DNA of 64,000 nucleotides from SZUA-309 sp965230005 (lineage in GTDB: Bacteria > Pseudomonadota > Gammaproteobacteria > Pseudomonadales > Azotimanducaceae), in NCBI GenBank assembly GCA_965230005.1, contig OZ245934.1, positions 3,782,001-3,846,000 on the forward strand, written 5' to 3'. The notes below the pieces were generated by a model that was not told the DNA's origin, ran no database searches, and was given only the letters and a program-made list of their open reading frames with translations. Positions 33,742 through 41,471 of this stretch are shown here, one piece after another; positions within the stretch are counted from its first letter, which is position 1, and each line of letters begins with the position of its first letter. The translations under genes and the position numbers were made by a program.

Positions 33742-34228
33742 GAGCCCTGCCCACTTCATTCTCGTTTGCGTGGATGCATCCGATATTGAAGATCACGCGG
33801 TAAAAGCCCTCGACATCGCCATGATGCGTTTGAGGTCGAGCACGTGGCCTCTCTACAAGGGAACCGGCCACACCAATAAGCTGCAACCCGGAGACCGATG
33901 CCTGATATACATCGGGGGCCAAGGTCCGAACGCCCAATCGTTTCTCGGCACTGCGGTTGTGGATTCTATCGCCGTCGCTCCGCGTGGCTGGATCGAGGCG
34001 GACGGAGAAGTAATGACTGATCCTGCGACGAACCTCATCCATTTCTCTAACGTGGAGGTGTGGGATCTTCCTATCTCTATTCGTCCGCTGATCGAGCGCC
34101 TCAAGTTTGTTAGGAACAAGAAACGGTGGGGTCTGCATATGATGGGAGGCGTGAAGCAGTTACCAGAGAGCGATTTCGAGTTGATTTGTCGCCCCGAGAA
34201 AGCTTCGGACCCATCGAAGAGTCTTTGA
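33719..34228 (+). CDS. EVE-domain-like protein
   Basis: 169 residues from ATG 33719, overlapping the previous gene by 23 bases. SPAHFILVCVDASDIEDHAV and STWPLYKGTGHTNKLQPGDR followed by CLIYIGGQG resemble the beta-barrel EVE/PUA-like fold that recognises modified bases; FLGTAVV fits the next strand. EVE proteins are often linked to methylation-dependent restriction. Here it may read methylated DNA or regulate the cassette. Family call is by pattern, moderately sure. Confidence 0.6.
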   Translation: MVSRTADESPAHFILVCVDASDIEDHAVKALDIAMMRLRSSTWPLYKGTGHTNKLQPGDRCLIYIGGQGPNAQSFLGTAVVDSIAVAPRGWIEADGEVMTDPATNLIHFSNVEVWDLPISIRPLIERLKFVRNKKRWGLHMMGGVKQLPESDFELICRPEKASDPSKSL

Positions 34229-34365
34229 GATTTCCTACCCTTTATCAACTCGGGTTCGCGAAGGACCCTTAACGCATTTCCCGCGACGGCGATTCGGCTG
34301 TTGATTGTCACAAAATAGATCTGCTGATCTGACACAGCCCCGTTTGAAGGTGAAATACTTCATGG

Positions 34366-34572
34366 GTGAAGTCACAACCGCTTGAACAAATGCCCTTCGA
34401 CGTTTTGGTGACCAGCAAGGTTGCCGCGCACATGTTGGGGATCACCGACGATGCGCTACGTCAGAAACGTTGCCGAGGAACCAGCCCTAAGTTTGTCAAG
34501 CAAGGACGTGCTGTCCGATACCGAGTCACTGATCTAGCGCAATTCGAGGACGAGCGTCTAAACACTGAGTAG
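34366..34572 (+). CDS. Helix-turn-helix protein, AlpA/excisionase-like
   Basis: 68 residues from GTG 34366. VTSKVAAHMLGITDDALRQK and the wing FVKQGRAVRYRVTDLAQFED match the MerR-like fold of excisionases and AlpA. A second such regulator in the island; it begins the right-hand gene group that ends with the terminase genes and may control it. An overlapping ATG frame at 34362 closes after seven codons. Confidence 0.7.
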   Translation: MKSQPLEQMPFDVLVTSKVAAHMLGITDDALRQKRCRGTSPKFVKQGRAVRYRVTDLAQFEDERLNTE

Positions 34573-34587
34573 AGGGATCGCGATCCG

Positions 34588-35448
34588 ATGAAGAGAAAGT
34601 CACTAGCGCAACGGATTGCGAAATCAGGCAAGGACAAGAAGTTGCTTGCTCAACGCCTTACCGCTGGCACAACGCCGGCGGTGGATACCAAGTCTCATCG
34701 GCGCTTTGGTGTGGTATCCGTCGAACGTCGACCGATCAAGAAAACCTTAAGAACTGCGCCTACCTCCCCTTTGTGTGTGGTGAAGGAGGCAGGTGTAGAG
34801 CAGTTACTGCAGCACCCTACTCGGCGTCTACGAGAATTTTTTGCAGGCTTGAGCGTGGCGCAGCGGGTGGCCTGGATCGAGCGCTTGGCCGAGGAGTTGC
34901 GCCACCTCAACCGCCTGGAGGGGGACTCCGTTAACCTTGCCAACGATTACGGCAGCGGACTCACTGGCGGTGAGGCGGGAGTGCTAGCCAAGCAAGCAGG
35001 TGGGAAGGCTCGACTGCTCCGTGTGATTCGCGACAGCCAGTCTGAGGTGGAGGGCGTGTTGGAGATTGCGTTGGATGTTCACGACGAACTTAAACAGCAG
35101 GAGCGTGCGCGGAAGGCTGTAGGTAGTGACTTCCGCCGTATGCCTGGCGTACCTCGCACCCTAGATGAACTGGAGCAATGGGCGGATCATCAATTCCTTA
35201 CTGCTGAACGTCTGCGCCATGCCCCGGACGAGGATGGCGGGGTGTCAGCTCTGGGTATCATGAGCCCGCATCTCGCCAACCGGATCGAAAAGAACAGCAA
35301 CAACGCTCTGCCGCCCGATAGCTTTACAGATAGCACGACGCCGCTGGCTGATCGAATGGTGCAGGCAGAGCGCGAGCGTATGGGGGAGATTCGAAAACAA
35401 AGAGAACAGGGCGGATCGCTGCCGTGGTTCATGCGATCCCGCCGTTAA
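34588..35448 (+). CDS. Unknown protein of the terminase module
   Basis: 286 residues. A basic N-terminus (KRKSLAQRIAKSGKDKKLLA) is followed by helical segments, one strongly charged (QRVAWIERLAEELRHLNRLE), a Gly-rich stretch near residue 125 and a charged C-terminus ending PWFMRSRR. No signal peptide or membrane helix. No family recognised. Its place 15 bases behind the HTH gene and ahead of the terminase pair suggests a role in packaging or in redirecting a helper phage, which is inference. Confidence 0.6.
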   Translation: MKRKSLAQRIAKSGKDKKLLAQRLTAGTTPAVDTKSHRRFGVVSVERRPIKKTLRTAPTSPLCVVKEAGVEQLLQHPTRRLREFFAGLSVAQRVAWIERLAEELRHLNRLEGDSVNLANDYGSGLTGGEAGVLAKQAGGKARLLRVIRDSQSEVEGVLEIALDVHDELKQQERARKAVGSDFRRMPGVPRTLDELEQWADHQFLTAERLRHAPDEDGGVSALGIMSPHLANRIEKNSNNALPPDSFTDSTTPLADRMVQAERERMGEIRKQREQGGSLPWFMRSRR

Positions 35449-35728
35449 TGATTTCGCGTGCAATTAATTGCGCGCAGTCGAATGCTTGAGCTTGCCCACA
35501 GCAGCACAGGGGAATACTCAACCGGCCCAGGTTGCCCTTCAATCTGCCTACCACTTGGCAGCCTTGCCCCAAATCCGCCTGACCAGGTGGCGGGGGCTGG
35601 CTCAAGCGCCAAAGGCCAGCCTTGCCGGTTTTCCTCACTAGTTGACGGCATGGTCAAGGGGGGCGAAGGGCTTGAGTATGACTCTCCGCCCTTCGTGCCC
35701 TGGCCGCCAGAACTAAGTGAGGTTTGAA

Positions 35729-36058
35729 ATGGCAAACCAAACTATCAGTGGCCTGGATCCAGTCTATTGGATGCCTCTAGACGGGAGCCTACCGAAGACG
35801 CCCTCACGTGAGCGAACCAAGCCCAAAGTTTTGGAAGAGGGTACGGTAACTGTTCATTGGTGCGTCGACGGGAAAGTTACACGCACTACCACTGAGCCCT
35901 TGCATTCGATTCCCAAAGCGATGCGAATCCACGGTAACCGATCAATGAAGCTCTATGAAGGTGTCACAGTGTGGTGGTGTTCCAGCGGGATCATGTATGC
36001 ATCCGAGGAAACCATGCGCCGAGGGGTCGGGCGTAGCAGTGAGAAGGTAGGTAAGTGA
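35729..36058 (+). CDS. Unknown 109-residue protein of the terminase module
   Basis: Start ATG 35729 with AGTGAGG six bases upstream. Beta-rich with a Cys pair and aromatic residues (TVTVHWCVDGKVTRTTTEPL and KLYEGVTVWWCSSGIMYASE). The stop overlaps the next gene's GTG start (GTGA). No family recognised. Coupling to the terminase-like genes suggests joint function. Confidence 0.55.
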   Translation: MANQTISGLDPVYWMPLDGSLPKTPSRERTKPKVLEEGTVTVHWCVDGKVTRTTTEPLHSIPKAMRIHGNRSMKLYEGVTVWWCSSGIMYASEETMRRGVGRSSEKVGK

Positions 36059-36534
36059 CCACGAAAGCGATCCCGCAGCCAGGATTCACCACCAAGCAAT
36101 TGGAGGCAATCGAATTGCTGGCCCGAGGTACTAGCAAACGCAAGACTGCCGCTCTGCTGGAGGTCGATCGTTCAACGGTTTACTACTGGCTGGACAAGAC
36201 AGAATTTGCTGCAGCCCTGGAGGAACAGAAACGAAAGCTTGAGTCGTTGATTCTGGATCCAACTCCGTTTCTAACTGGACTTGTCGGCTGGAAAGAGAAG
36301 CTTCCTGAAATAATGCAGGCGGTGGCGGAAACTGCGCTAGATAAGAAAAATCCACGCCAGATGAAAGCGGCAGAGCTGATTCTGCAGCATTGCGCTGTGG
36401 ACGCTTTCAACTCGGGCCCGAGTGATGATGAAAAAGTGATCCAAGCGTTTTTCCATAACAACGGCTGGATCGCGGACCTGACTAACACCAAGCCCGAATC
36501 TCTACACGCAAGTGATATTGCTTGCACGGATTGA
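36055..36534 (+). CDS. Terminase small subunit-like HTH protein
   Basis: 159 residues from GTG 36055. An N-terminal helix-turn-helix (TKQLEAIELLARGTSKRKTA then ALLEVDRSTVYYWLDKTEF) is followed by a helical, oligomerisation-like segment (LPEIMQAVAETALDKKNPRQ). The layout matches phage terminase small subunits (phBC6A51-type), which bind the packaging site. It sits three bases before the large subunit-like gene. Function inferred from HTH plus neighbour. Confidence 0.65.
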   Translation: MTTKAIPQPGFTTKQLEAIELLARGTSKRKTAALLEVDRSTVYYWLDKTEFAAALEEQKRKLESLILDPTPFLTGLVGWKEKLPEIMQAVAETALDKKNPRQMKAAELILQHCAVDAFNSGPSDDEKVIQAFFHNNGWIADLTNTKPESLHASDIACTD

Positions 36535-36537
36535 GCG

Positions 36538-38391
36538 ATGGAGCTGCCGGAGTTTCTGGAGTACGCGAAAACTCAGGCGGAAGCGGGTGACCCCTTCCAC
36601 CTGAAAGCTGCCAGCTTGCTACGCCGCTATCCGCCGAGCATGCGTGAGTTTGTCGAATCTCCCGACTATCTAGGTGACTCCACGATCTACTCCGCCAACA
36701 TGCAAGCCCTGGAGGAGTTGAACAATCCCGAAGGCTTGCGCGTTGGTACCAAATACACCGAGGCAATCCTAGCGGGTGGTATTGGTGTGGGAAAAACCAC
36801 GCTTGCACTGCATTCCCTTGCCTATCAGCTTTTCGGCCTGTGCTGCCTGCGTAGGCCTCAAGCGCTTTTTGGTCTCCCCAACACTTCGGAGTTGGTGTTA
36901 GTTATCCAATCTCCAACCGAACGCCTAGCGAAGGCTGTGGGCTTCGGAAGGCTCCGTGAAATGATCCTAGGGGCAAAATGCTTTCGTGGGGAGTATGCGC
37001 CTGATAGGAATTACAAAAATACGGAACTGCGGTTTCCTAATGGGGTGGTGCTCCGTCCGCTGAGTGGATCTTCAACTGCTGCCTTGGGGCAAAACGTACT
37101 CGGGGGCATGCTCGACGAGGTGGCCTTCGCGGCTTACGTTCAGCAAAGCGTGCGAAGCCGCAGCCTAGAGGTGTTCGACCAAGCGGAGGAGCAATACAAC
37201 GCGATCAGTAAACGGAGAAAATCCCGTTTTCTTAAGCACGGGCGATTGCCGGGATTGTTGTGTCTGGTGTCCTCACCGCAGCATCCGGATGACCTACTGG
37301 AGCGGAAGCTGCGGGAAGCGGAGGACGATGAGACTATCTTCTCCTACTCAGCCAGGCTGTGGGACGTACGTCCCGAGGACTATCACTCAGAGAGGTTTCG
37401 GGTCTTTGTAGGCGACACCAACCGACCACCTCGAATCCTGCAGGATCACGAAGAATCAATTGAGCCAACGCTCACGGATTCCGTGCCGTTGGATTTCCTT
37501 GTGGACTACCAGCGGGACATCGACGGAGCGTTGCGGGACCTGTCCGGTAGATCCAGCCAGGCCGTGAGCCCCTTCTTCAGGGACAAGGCCAGCGTGGCGC
37601 AATGCTTCAAGCCCCAGCATAAAGGGGTTTTCAAAGTGCAGAGCGTGGACTTCGGAGAAACTCAGCGTCTGCAGTACCATCCCGATCGGGATGCTAGCGA
37701 GCAGGGCCGGTTCATTGATCCTCACCTGTCTCGCTGGGTACATGTGGACCTGGCGCTTTCCCGAGACTCCGCAGGGATGTGCTGCGGGTTTATCCAGTCT
37801 TTCCATGACTTCGAAGGAGAAACGAAGCCGGTAATCATGGTGGATTTTGCCCTGGAAGTTCTACCGCCCCGAGTAGGTGAGATTAGTTTCGAGAAGATCC
37901 GCCGCCTATTGCTGAGCCTGCGCAAAGAAGGGCTGCCCATTAGATGGGTTAGCTTTGACGGGTATCAGTCCGCAGATTCCCGACAGCTACTTGGAGCGCA
38001 AGGGTTTAGCACTGGCTTGGTGAGCATGGATCGTACAATCGAACCATACGAAGCGTTGCGCCTAGCGATAAATGAAAACCGGATTTGTATTCCACCCCAC
38101 AGCAAACTGCAAAAAGAACTACTGGCCCTGCAGTTTGATGTGAGGCGGCAGAAGGCGGATCACCCGCCTCAGAGTAGCAAGGATATTGCCGACGCTTTGG
38201 CGGGCGTTGTATATGGGCTGAGCACGCGGAGGGAGGCCTGGGCCGAGCACGGCATGCTAGGCAGTGTCATACGGAGGAAAACGCGGAGCGTGCGGATTGA
38301 GGTGCCAAGGTTGGGGAGTCACATCAGCACTGAAGACGCTGCTGTGCATGCTTTTGAAGAGGACGTGAGGCAGAACGGAGTGGTTTTGTGA
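36538..38391 (+). CDS. Phage terminase large subunit-like protein
   Basis: 617 residues. ATPase half: Walker A AILAGGIGVGKTTLALHSLA (about residue 80) and Walker B LGGMLDEVAFA (about 190). RNase H-like nuclease half: acidic residues in WVHVDLALSRDSAGMC (about 401), VSFDGYQSADSR (about 472) and DIADALAG (about 548), the spacing typical of TerL. Packages DNA into proheads in phages. All motor and nuclease residues seem intact. No portal or capsid gene follows; the right attachment site lies 78 bases after the stop. Confidence 0.85.
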   Translation: MELPEFLEYAKTQAEAGDPFHLKAASLLRRYPPSMREFVESPDYLGDSTIYSANMQALEELNNPEGLRVGTKYTEAILAGGIGVGKTTLALHSLAYQLFGLCCLRRPQALFGLPNTSELVLVIQSPTERLAKAVGFGRLREMILGAKCFRGEYAPDRNYKNTELRFPNGVVLRPLSGSSTAALGQNVLGGMLDEVAFAAYVQQSVRSRSLEVFDQAEEQYNAISKRRKSRFLKHGRLPGLLCLVSSPQHPDDLLERKLREAEDDETIFSYSARLWDVRPEDYHSERFRVFVGDTNRPPRILQDHEESIEPTLTDSVPLDFLVDYQRDIDGALRDLSGRSSQAVSPFFRDKASVAQCFKPQHKGVFKVQSVDFGETQRLQYHPDRDASEQGRFIDPHLSRWVHVDLALSRDSAGMCCGFIQSFHDFEGETKPVIMVDFALEVLPPRVGEISFEKIRRLLLSLRKEGLPIRWVSFDGYQSADSRQLLGAQGFSTGLVSMDRTIEPYEALRLAINENRICIPPHSKLQKELLALQFDVRRQKADHPPQSSKDIADALAGVVYGLSTRREAWAEHGMLGSVIRRKTRSVRIEVPRLGSHISTEDAAVHAFEEDVRQNGVVL

Positions 38392-38469
38392 GTACGGATG
38401 TGAGTATCTAGATCTGTAGGCCCGCTGAAGCATACAGAATTGCTGGCGGTGAGCCCTCTATTCGATGGA

Positions 38470-38483
38470 CGCCGCCTCCACCA
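38470..38483 (+). other. attR: island right attachment site
   Basis: CGCCGCCTCCACCA, identical to the last 14 bases of ssrA at 23157-23170 and in the same orientation. It lies 78 bases after the terminase gene, where the mobile gene content stops. The 190 bases beyond it up to the PAP2 gene hold no gene I can support. Confidence 0.8.
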
Positions 38484-38673
38484 AACCTCAGACCACCCAG
38501 AACCCTCGGAGACCAGCAAAGACGCTGTCTCCAGGGCGGTCTGTTCTGCTCCCGATTTGGTTTCCAGCGTGGAAGGGGTTCCAGAGCAGTTGCGGCAGAT
38601 CCCCCGGAATACGCTGACTGAGCGATTGGTCTTCGCCAAAGAGTGACATTTTTGCCGGAGCTCCTTCGTTGAC

Positions 38674-39114
38674 TCAGAGAATCTCAAGGCTTTCGAGCGC
38701 CCATCCCAATAATGCGCCTAAGGCGATCCCTGCCAACACTTCGTGAGGTCTGTGTCCGAGACGCTCGCGAAGGATCGTCCAATCGACACGTTGTTTGCCT
38801 ACCCGATTGATCGCAACGGCGTGCGACTCTAGGTGACGCCGCAGATCGAGCGCATCGATTATCACGACTAAGGCGAGGGTGAGGGCGATCCCGAATACAG
38901 GTGTCGCGAACCCGTCCGCGAATCCAACCACCGCTGCGGTGGTGCAGACGACGGTCGTATGGGTGCTCGGTAGTCGACCGAGACCGACTTTGTCGAAAGC
39001 GAGTTTGCCGGAAGCGAGAGAGTTAATGAGGAACTTCAGGCTGCCAGCCACAATCCAGCCAACAAACGGAGCGATTACGTACTTCACCCGATTCGGTCCC
39101 AATTCAGCGTGCAT
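38674..39114 (-). CDS. Divergent PAP2-family membrane protein
   Basis: 146 residues of the YuiD/DUF212 divergent PAP2 type. It has membrane helices and the conserved phosphatase-like pieces GRLPSTHTTVVCTTAAVVG (PSxH) and LGHRPHEVLAGIALGALLG (RxxHxxxDV-like, here GHRPHEV). The last gene of a coupled minus-strand operon, 19 bases after the prenyltransferase gene. In Mycobacterium a PAP2 protein next to the phosphoribosyltransferase removes the 5-phosphate from decaprenyl-phosphoribose phosphate; the same step is a plausible but unproven role here. Confidence 0.75.
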   Translation of the reverse strand: MHAELGPNRVKYVIAPFVGWIVAGSLKFLINSLASGKLAFDKVGLGRLPSTHTTVVCTTAAVVGFADGFATPVFGIALTLALVVIIDALDLRRHLESHAVAINRVGKQRVDWTILRERLGHRPHEVLAGIALGALLGWALESLEIL

Positions 39115-39133
39115 CCGCGTTCTTCGTAGTCAC

Positions 39134-40039
39134 TCACAGGAAGATCCTAACGTCTGAGTAGTCTATGGCTAGATACAGGGCGAGCCAGACCCCAATAGAG
39201 AGATAGACTTGAGGGTCCTTTAGCAGAACCGACTCGGGCTCTTCGCCACCATCATCGACCATGACCTTACGTTGATAGTGGAGGATTGCGTAGTAGACGA
39301 CTGGCAAGGTGGCTACCAGACTGGGATTCCCCCCCCCAGCGACGGTAAACAAGGCGTAGCAGACTACGGTCATGTTCGCAGCACTCACAAGGAAGGTGTC
39401 CAGGAAGGAAAGGGTGTAGCCGCCAAAAACTGGACGCTGCTCGGCTAGTCTCGCGGCCGATGCGTCTTTACCGGCGTTTCTTTGACCGTTGTTGAAGCTT
39501 GATAATTCTGCTCGGCGTTTGGCAACCGCCAGGAACAAAGCCATGAAGAATGTGCAGAGTGTGATCCAGGCCGTGGGTGTTTCGCCAATCACGTAAATGC
39601 CAGCAAGGAGTCTGAGCACAAAACCGAATGCGATTCCGAGCACATCAACAATGGGGATCTGCTTGAGTTTCAGGGAGTAAGCCAGGTTGAGCAGCACGTA
39701 GGCGGCGATACAGATAAAGACAATTGGATCCAGCGTCCATGCGCCCGTGAAAGTAACGACTAGAAGCAGGCCGACAAACCAGCTCGCTAAAGTGACGCTG
39801 ACCTGCCGGCTGGCTATGGGACGTAAGCGCTTTCTCGGGTGAAGACGATCACGGTCGCGGTCGAGGATGTCGTTGAAGACGTAGACAGCGGAAGATGCCA
39901 GGCAGAAGAGCGCAGCGGTCACTGCTGCATCTACCATGGCTAGAGCATTGAGCGCGTTGCCGCTGAAGATCGCACCCGCGAAGCAAAGCCCGTTCTTAGT
40001 CCATTGCCGCGGGCGCAGCAGCTTCAGGACGGAGAGCAT
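39134..40039 (-). CDS. UbiA-family prenyltransferase, decaprenyl-phosphate phosphoribosyltransferase-like
   Basis: 301 residues from ATG 40039 (MLSVLKLLRPRQWTKNGLCF), overlapping the SMR gene stop as TGATG. Multi-pass membrane protein. The first Asp-rich site is VYVFNDILDRDRDRLHPRKR followed by LRPIASRQV, the NDxxDxxxDxxHPxKRxRPIA pattern shared by decaprenyl-phosphate phosphoribosyltransferases; the second is near YSLKLKQIPIVDVLGIAFGF. Such enzymes transfer phosphoribose from PRPP to polyprenyl phosphate, the first step to lipid-linked ribose or arabinose. Homologues exist outside actinobacteria, for example NoeC in Nod-factor arabinosylation. Confidence 0.8.
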   Translation of the reverse strand: MLSVLKLLRPRQWTKNGLCFAGAIFSGNALNALAMVDAAVTAALFCLASSAVYVFNDILDRDRDRLHPRKRLRPIASRQVSVTLASWFVGLLLVVTFTGAWTLDPIVFICIAAYVLLNLAYSLKLKQIPIVDVLGIAFGFVLRLLAGIYVIGETPTAWITLCTFFMALFLAVAKRRAELSSFNNGQRNAGKDASAARLAEQRPVFGGYTLSFLDTFLVSAANMTVVCYALFTVAGGGNPSLVATLPVVYYAILHYQRKVMVDDGGEEPESVLLKDPQVYLSIGVWLALYLAIDYSDVRIFL

Positions 40040-40404
40040 CAACTGCGTGCGAGCAAGATGACGCCGAGGAGGATGACGCCGATACCAACGTACTGGGTTC
40101 CGCTCAGCTGCTCGCCGTAGATCCACGCTGCCGAGAGGGCGAGAAGCGCGAAACCTGAACCCGCCAGGACCGGATAGGCAACCGATACGGACAACTCGTC
40201 TAGCGCCTTAGCGAAGAGCACGACGTTGATCCCATAAAAAACCAGCCCGCCGATGAACCATGGGGATAAGAGCAGAGCAAAGAAGCCTTCGCCCGGAGCC
40301 GCTTCTAGCTGAGACTTTTTAAGGAGAAGATTTCCTATGCAGGAGTTGGCGCCCGCTGCCAAAACGAGCAACCAGGCGATTTGACTACTCGCTAAAGCAC
40401 CCAC
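40039..40404 (-). CDS. SMR/EamA-type small membrane transporter
   Basis: 121 residues with four hydrophobic helices; VSVAYPVLAGSGFALLALSA and YGEQLSGTQYVGIGVILLGV are characteristic of the small multidrug resistance/EamA half-size transporters such as ArnE/ArnF. In this operon, next to lipid-linked sugar synthesis genes, a flippase role for a polyprenyl-phosphate sugar is more likely than drug export. It overlaps the preceding SDR gene by 13 bases and the following prenyltransferase start by one. Confidence 0.75.
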   Translation of the reverse strand: MGALASSQIAWLLVLAAGANSCIGNLLLKKSQLEAAPGEGFFALLLSPWFIGGLVFYGINVVLFAKALDELSVSVAYPVLAGSGFALLALSAAWIYGEQLSGTQYVGIGVILLGVILLARS

Positions 40405-41471
40405 TTCACTAGTCCCAATATGCCCTGTCTGACGCCGCGACGATGGTGGCTGCCTTCGTTTGCCGCCAACACCTGTTCCCGATGCGCCAGGTACCAGTCG
40501 TAGCTCTCCTCGAACATCTGTGCGTTGGAGTAGCGGGGGGTCCAGCCGAGTTCCTTCTCCGCTCTGGTGGTGTCGAAGTACATTGATCGACCGTACATCA
40601 GCGCATGATAGGCGCCTAGTGGTGAAAGGCGCATCGCACTCGTGATCTTCATGCCGAGCACTGCTGGGCCCATGGGGACACTCCTGACTCTCGAACTGCT
40701 CTTTGCGTGGCGAATCAGGTGCTCCAGCGTTTCACGCATTGTGCCAAAGTCGGTTGCGCCACAGTTGTAGGCGTTCGGGCCTGCTTTTTCCCCTGCACGG
40801 ATGCATGCGTCCGCCAGATCATCCGCGTGGACGAACTGGTAGTGGTTGTTTCCTTTTCCCAACACAGGGACGTTGTGTCCCTCACGAATCCACTCGAAGA
40901 GGATCTGAAAAATGCCGAGACGGCCATGGCCCATGATTGTTCGCGGACGGATGACACTACAATCTAGGCCTCGCTCTAGAAAGCTGCGGCAGAGTTTTTC
41001 ACCTTCGAGCTTTGCTTGGCCGTACGCCTCTCCCGGGTTTCGCGGCGTCTCTTCGGTTACTGGATTGCTAGGTGGTACCCCGTAGACTGCACTAGAGGAG
41101 GTGTACACAACCTTTCTGCATCGTGCATCGAGGGCAGCCTGCAACAGGTTGCGAGTTCCCTCGATGTTCACTGAATCGAAGAGCCTTCGGTCCTTAGCGA
41201 GTGGTACCTGAGCGACGTTGTGATGGACGACGTCCGTTCCTTGGCAAGCCGCTGCCACGATGGACGGATTGCGGATGTCACCTCGCAAAAACTCAACCTC
41301 TGCTGGTCGATCAGACGCGTCGTTGAGATCGAGCACGCGACAGCGATATCCCTTCTGGAGAAGGCGGCGAACGAGCAGCGATCCGAAGTAGCCGGAGCCG
41401 CCGGTAACCAACGCGTTGGGAGTTCCTGATTGCATCGGGAGAGAATCCGCTGGCTTCGTTGACTCGAGCAT
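40392..41471 (-). CDS. NAD-dependent epimerase/dehydratase (extended SDR)
   Basis: 359 residues. Rossmann motif NALVTGGSGYFGSLLVRRLL, a following acidic residue DLND, NVAQVP near the substrate site, and the catalytic pair YGQAK with Ser in YTSSSAVYG. The C-terminal part resembles the 3-beta-hydroxysteroid dehydrogenase-like branch of sugar epimerases. Starts directly after the stop of the previous SDR (TGAATG). Likely acts on a sugar or lipid-linked sugar; substrate unknown. Confidence 0.8.
   Translation of the reverse strand: MLESTKPADSLPMQSGTPNALVTGGSGYFGSLLVRRLLQKGYRCRVLDLNDASDRPAEVEFLRGDIRNPSIVAAACQGTDVVHHNVAQVPLAKDRRLFDSVNIEGTRNLLQAALDARCRKVVYTSSSAVYGVPPSNPVTEETPRNPGEAYGQAKLEGEKLCRSFLERGLDCSVIRPRTIMGHGRLGIFQILFEWIREGHNVPVLGKGNNHYQFVHADDLADACIRAGEKAGPNAYNCGATDFGTMRETLEHLIRHAKSSSRVRSVPMGPAVLGMKITSAMRLSPLGAYHALMYGRSMYFDTTRAEKELGWTPRYSNAQMFEESYDWYLAHREQVLAANEGSHHRRGVRQGILGLVKWVL

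Larger units (their letters stand above)
23157..38483 (+). mobile_element. Integrated phage-satellite-like island at tmRNA, about 15.3 kb
   Basis: Bounded by 14-bp direct repeats of the tmRNA 3' end, with a P4-type integrase at the left and a terminase-like pair at the right. Between them are AlpA-like regulators, several unknown small genes, a dGTPase and a Vsr-methylase-nuclease-EVE cassette, nearly all on the plus strand. No portal, capsid, tail or lysis gene is visible. The region is less G+C-rich to the eye than the flanks and uses more GTG/TTG starts. Best read as a satellite or remnant that relies on a helper phage; a decayed prophage is the alternative. Confidence 0.8.

Noticed and set aside
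38440..38673. Short open frames across and after attR
   Set aside because: Several short frames (including one beginning at ATG 38465) cross the attachment site, but none has a family pattern. They would have been created by the integration.
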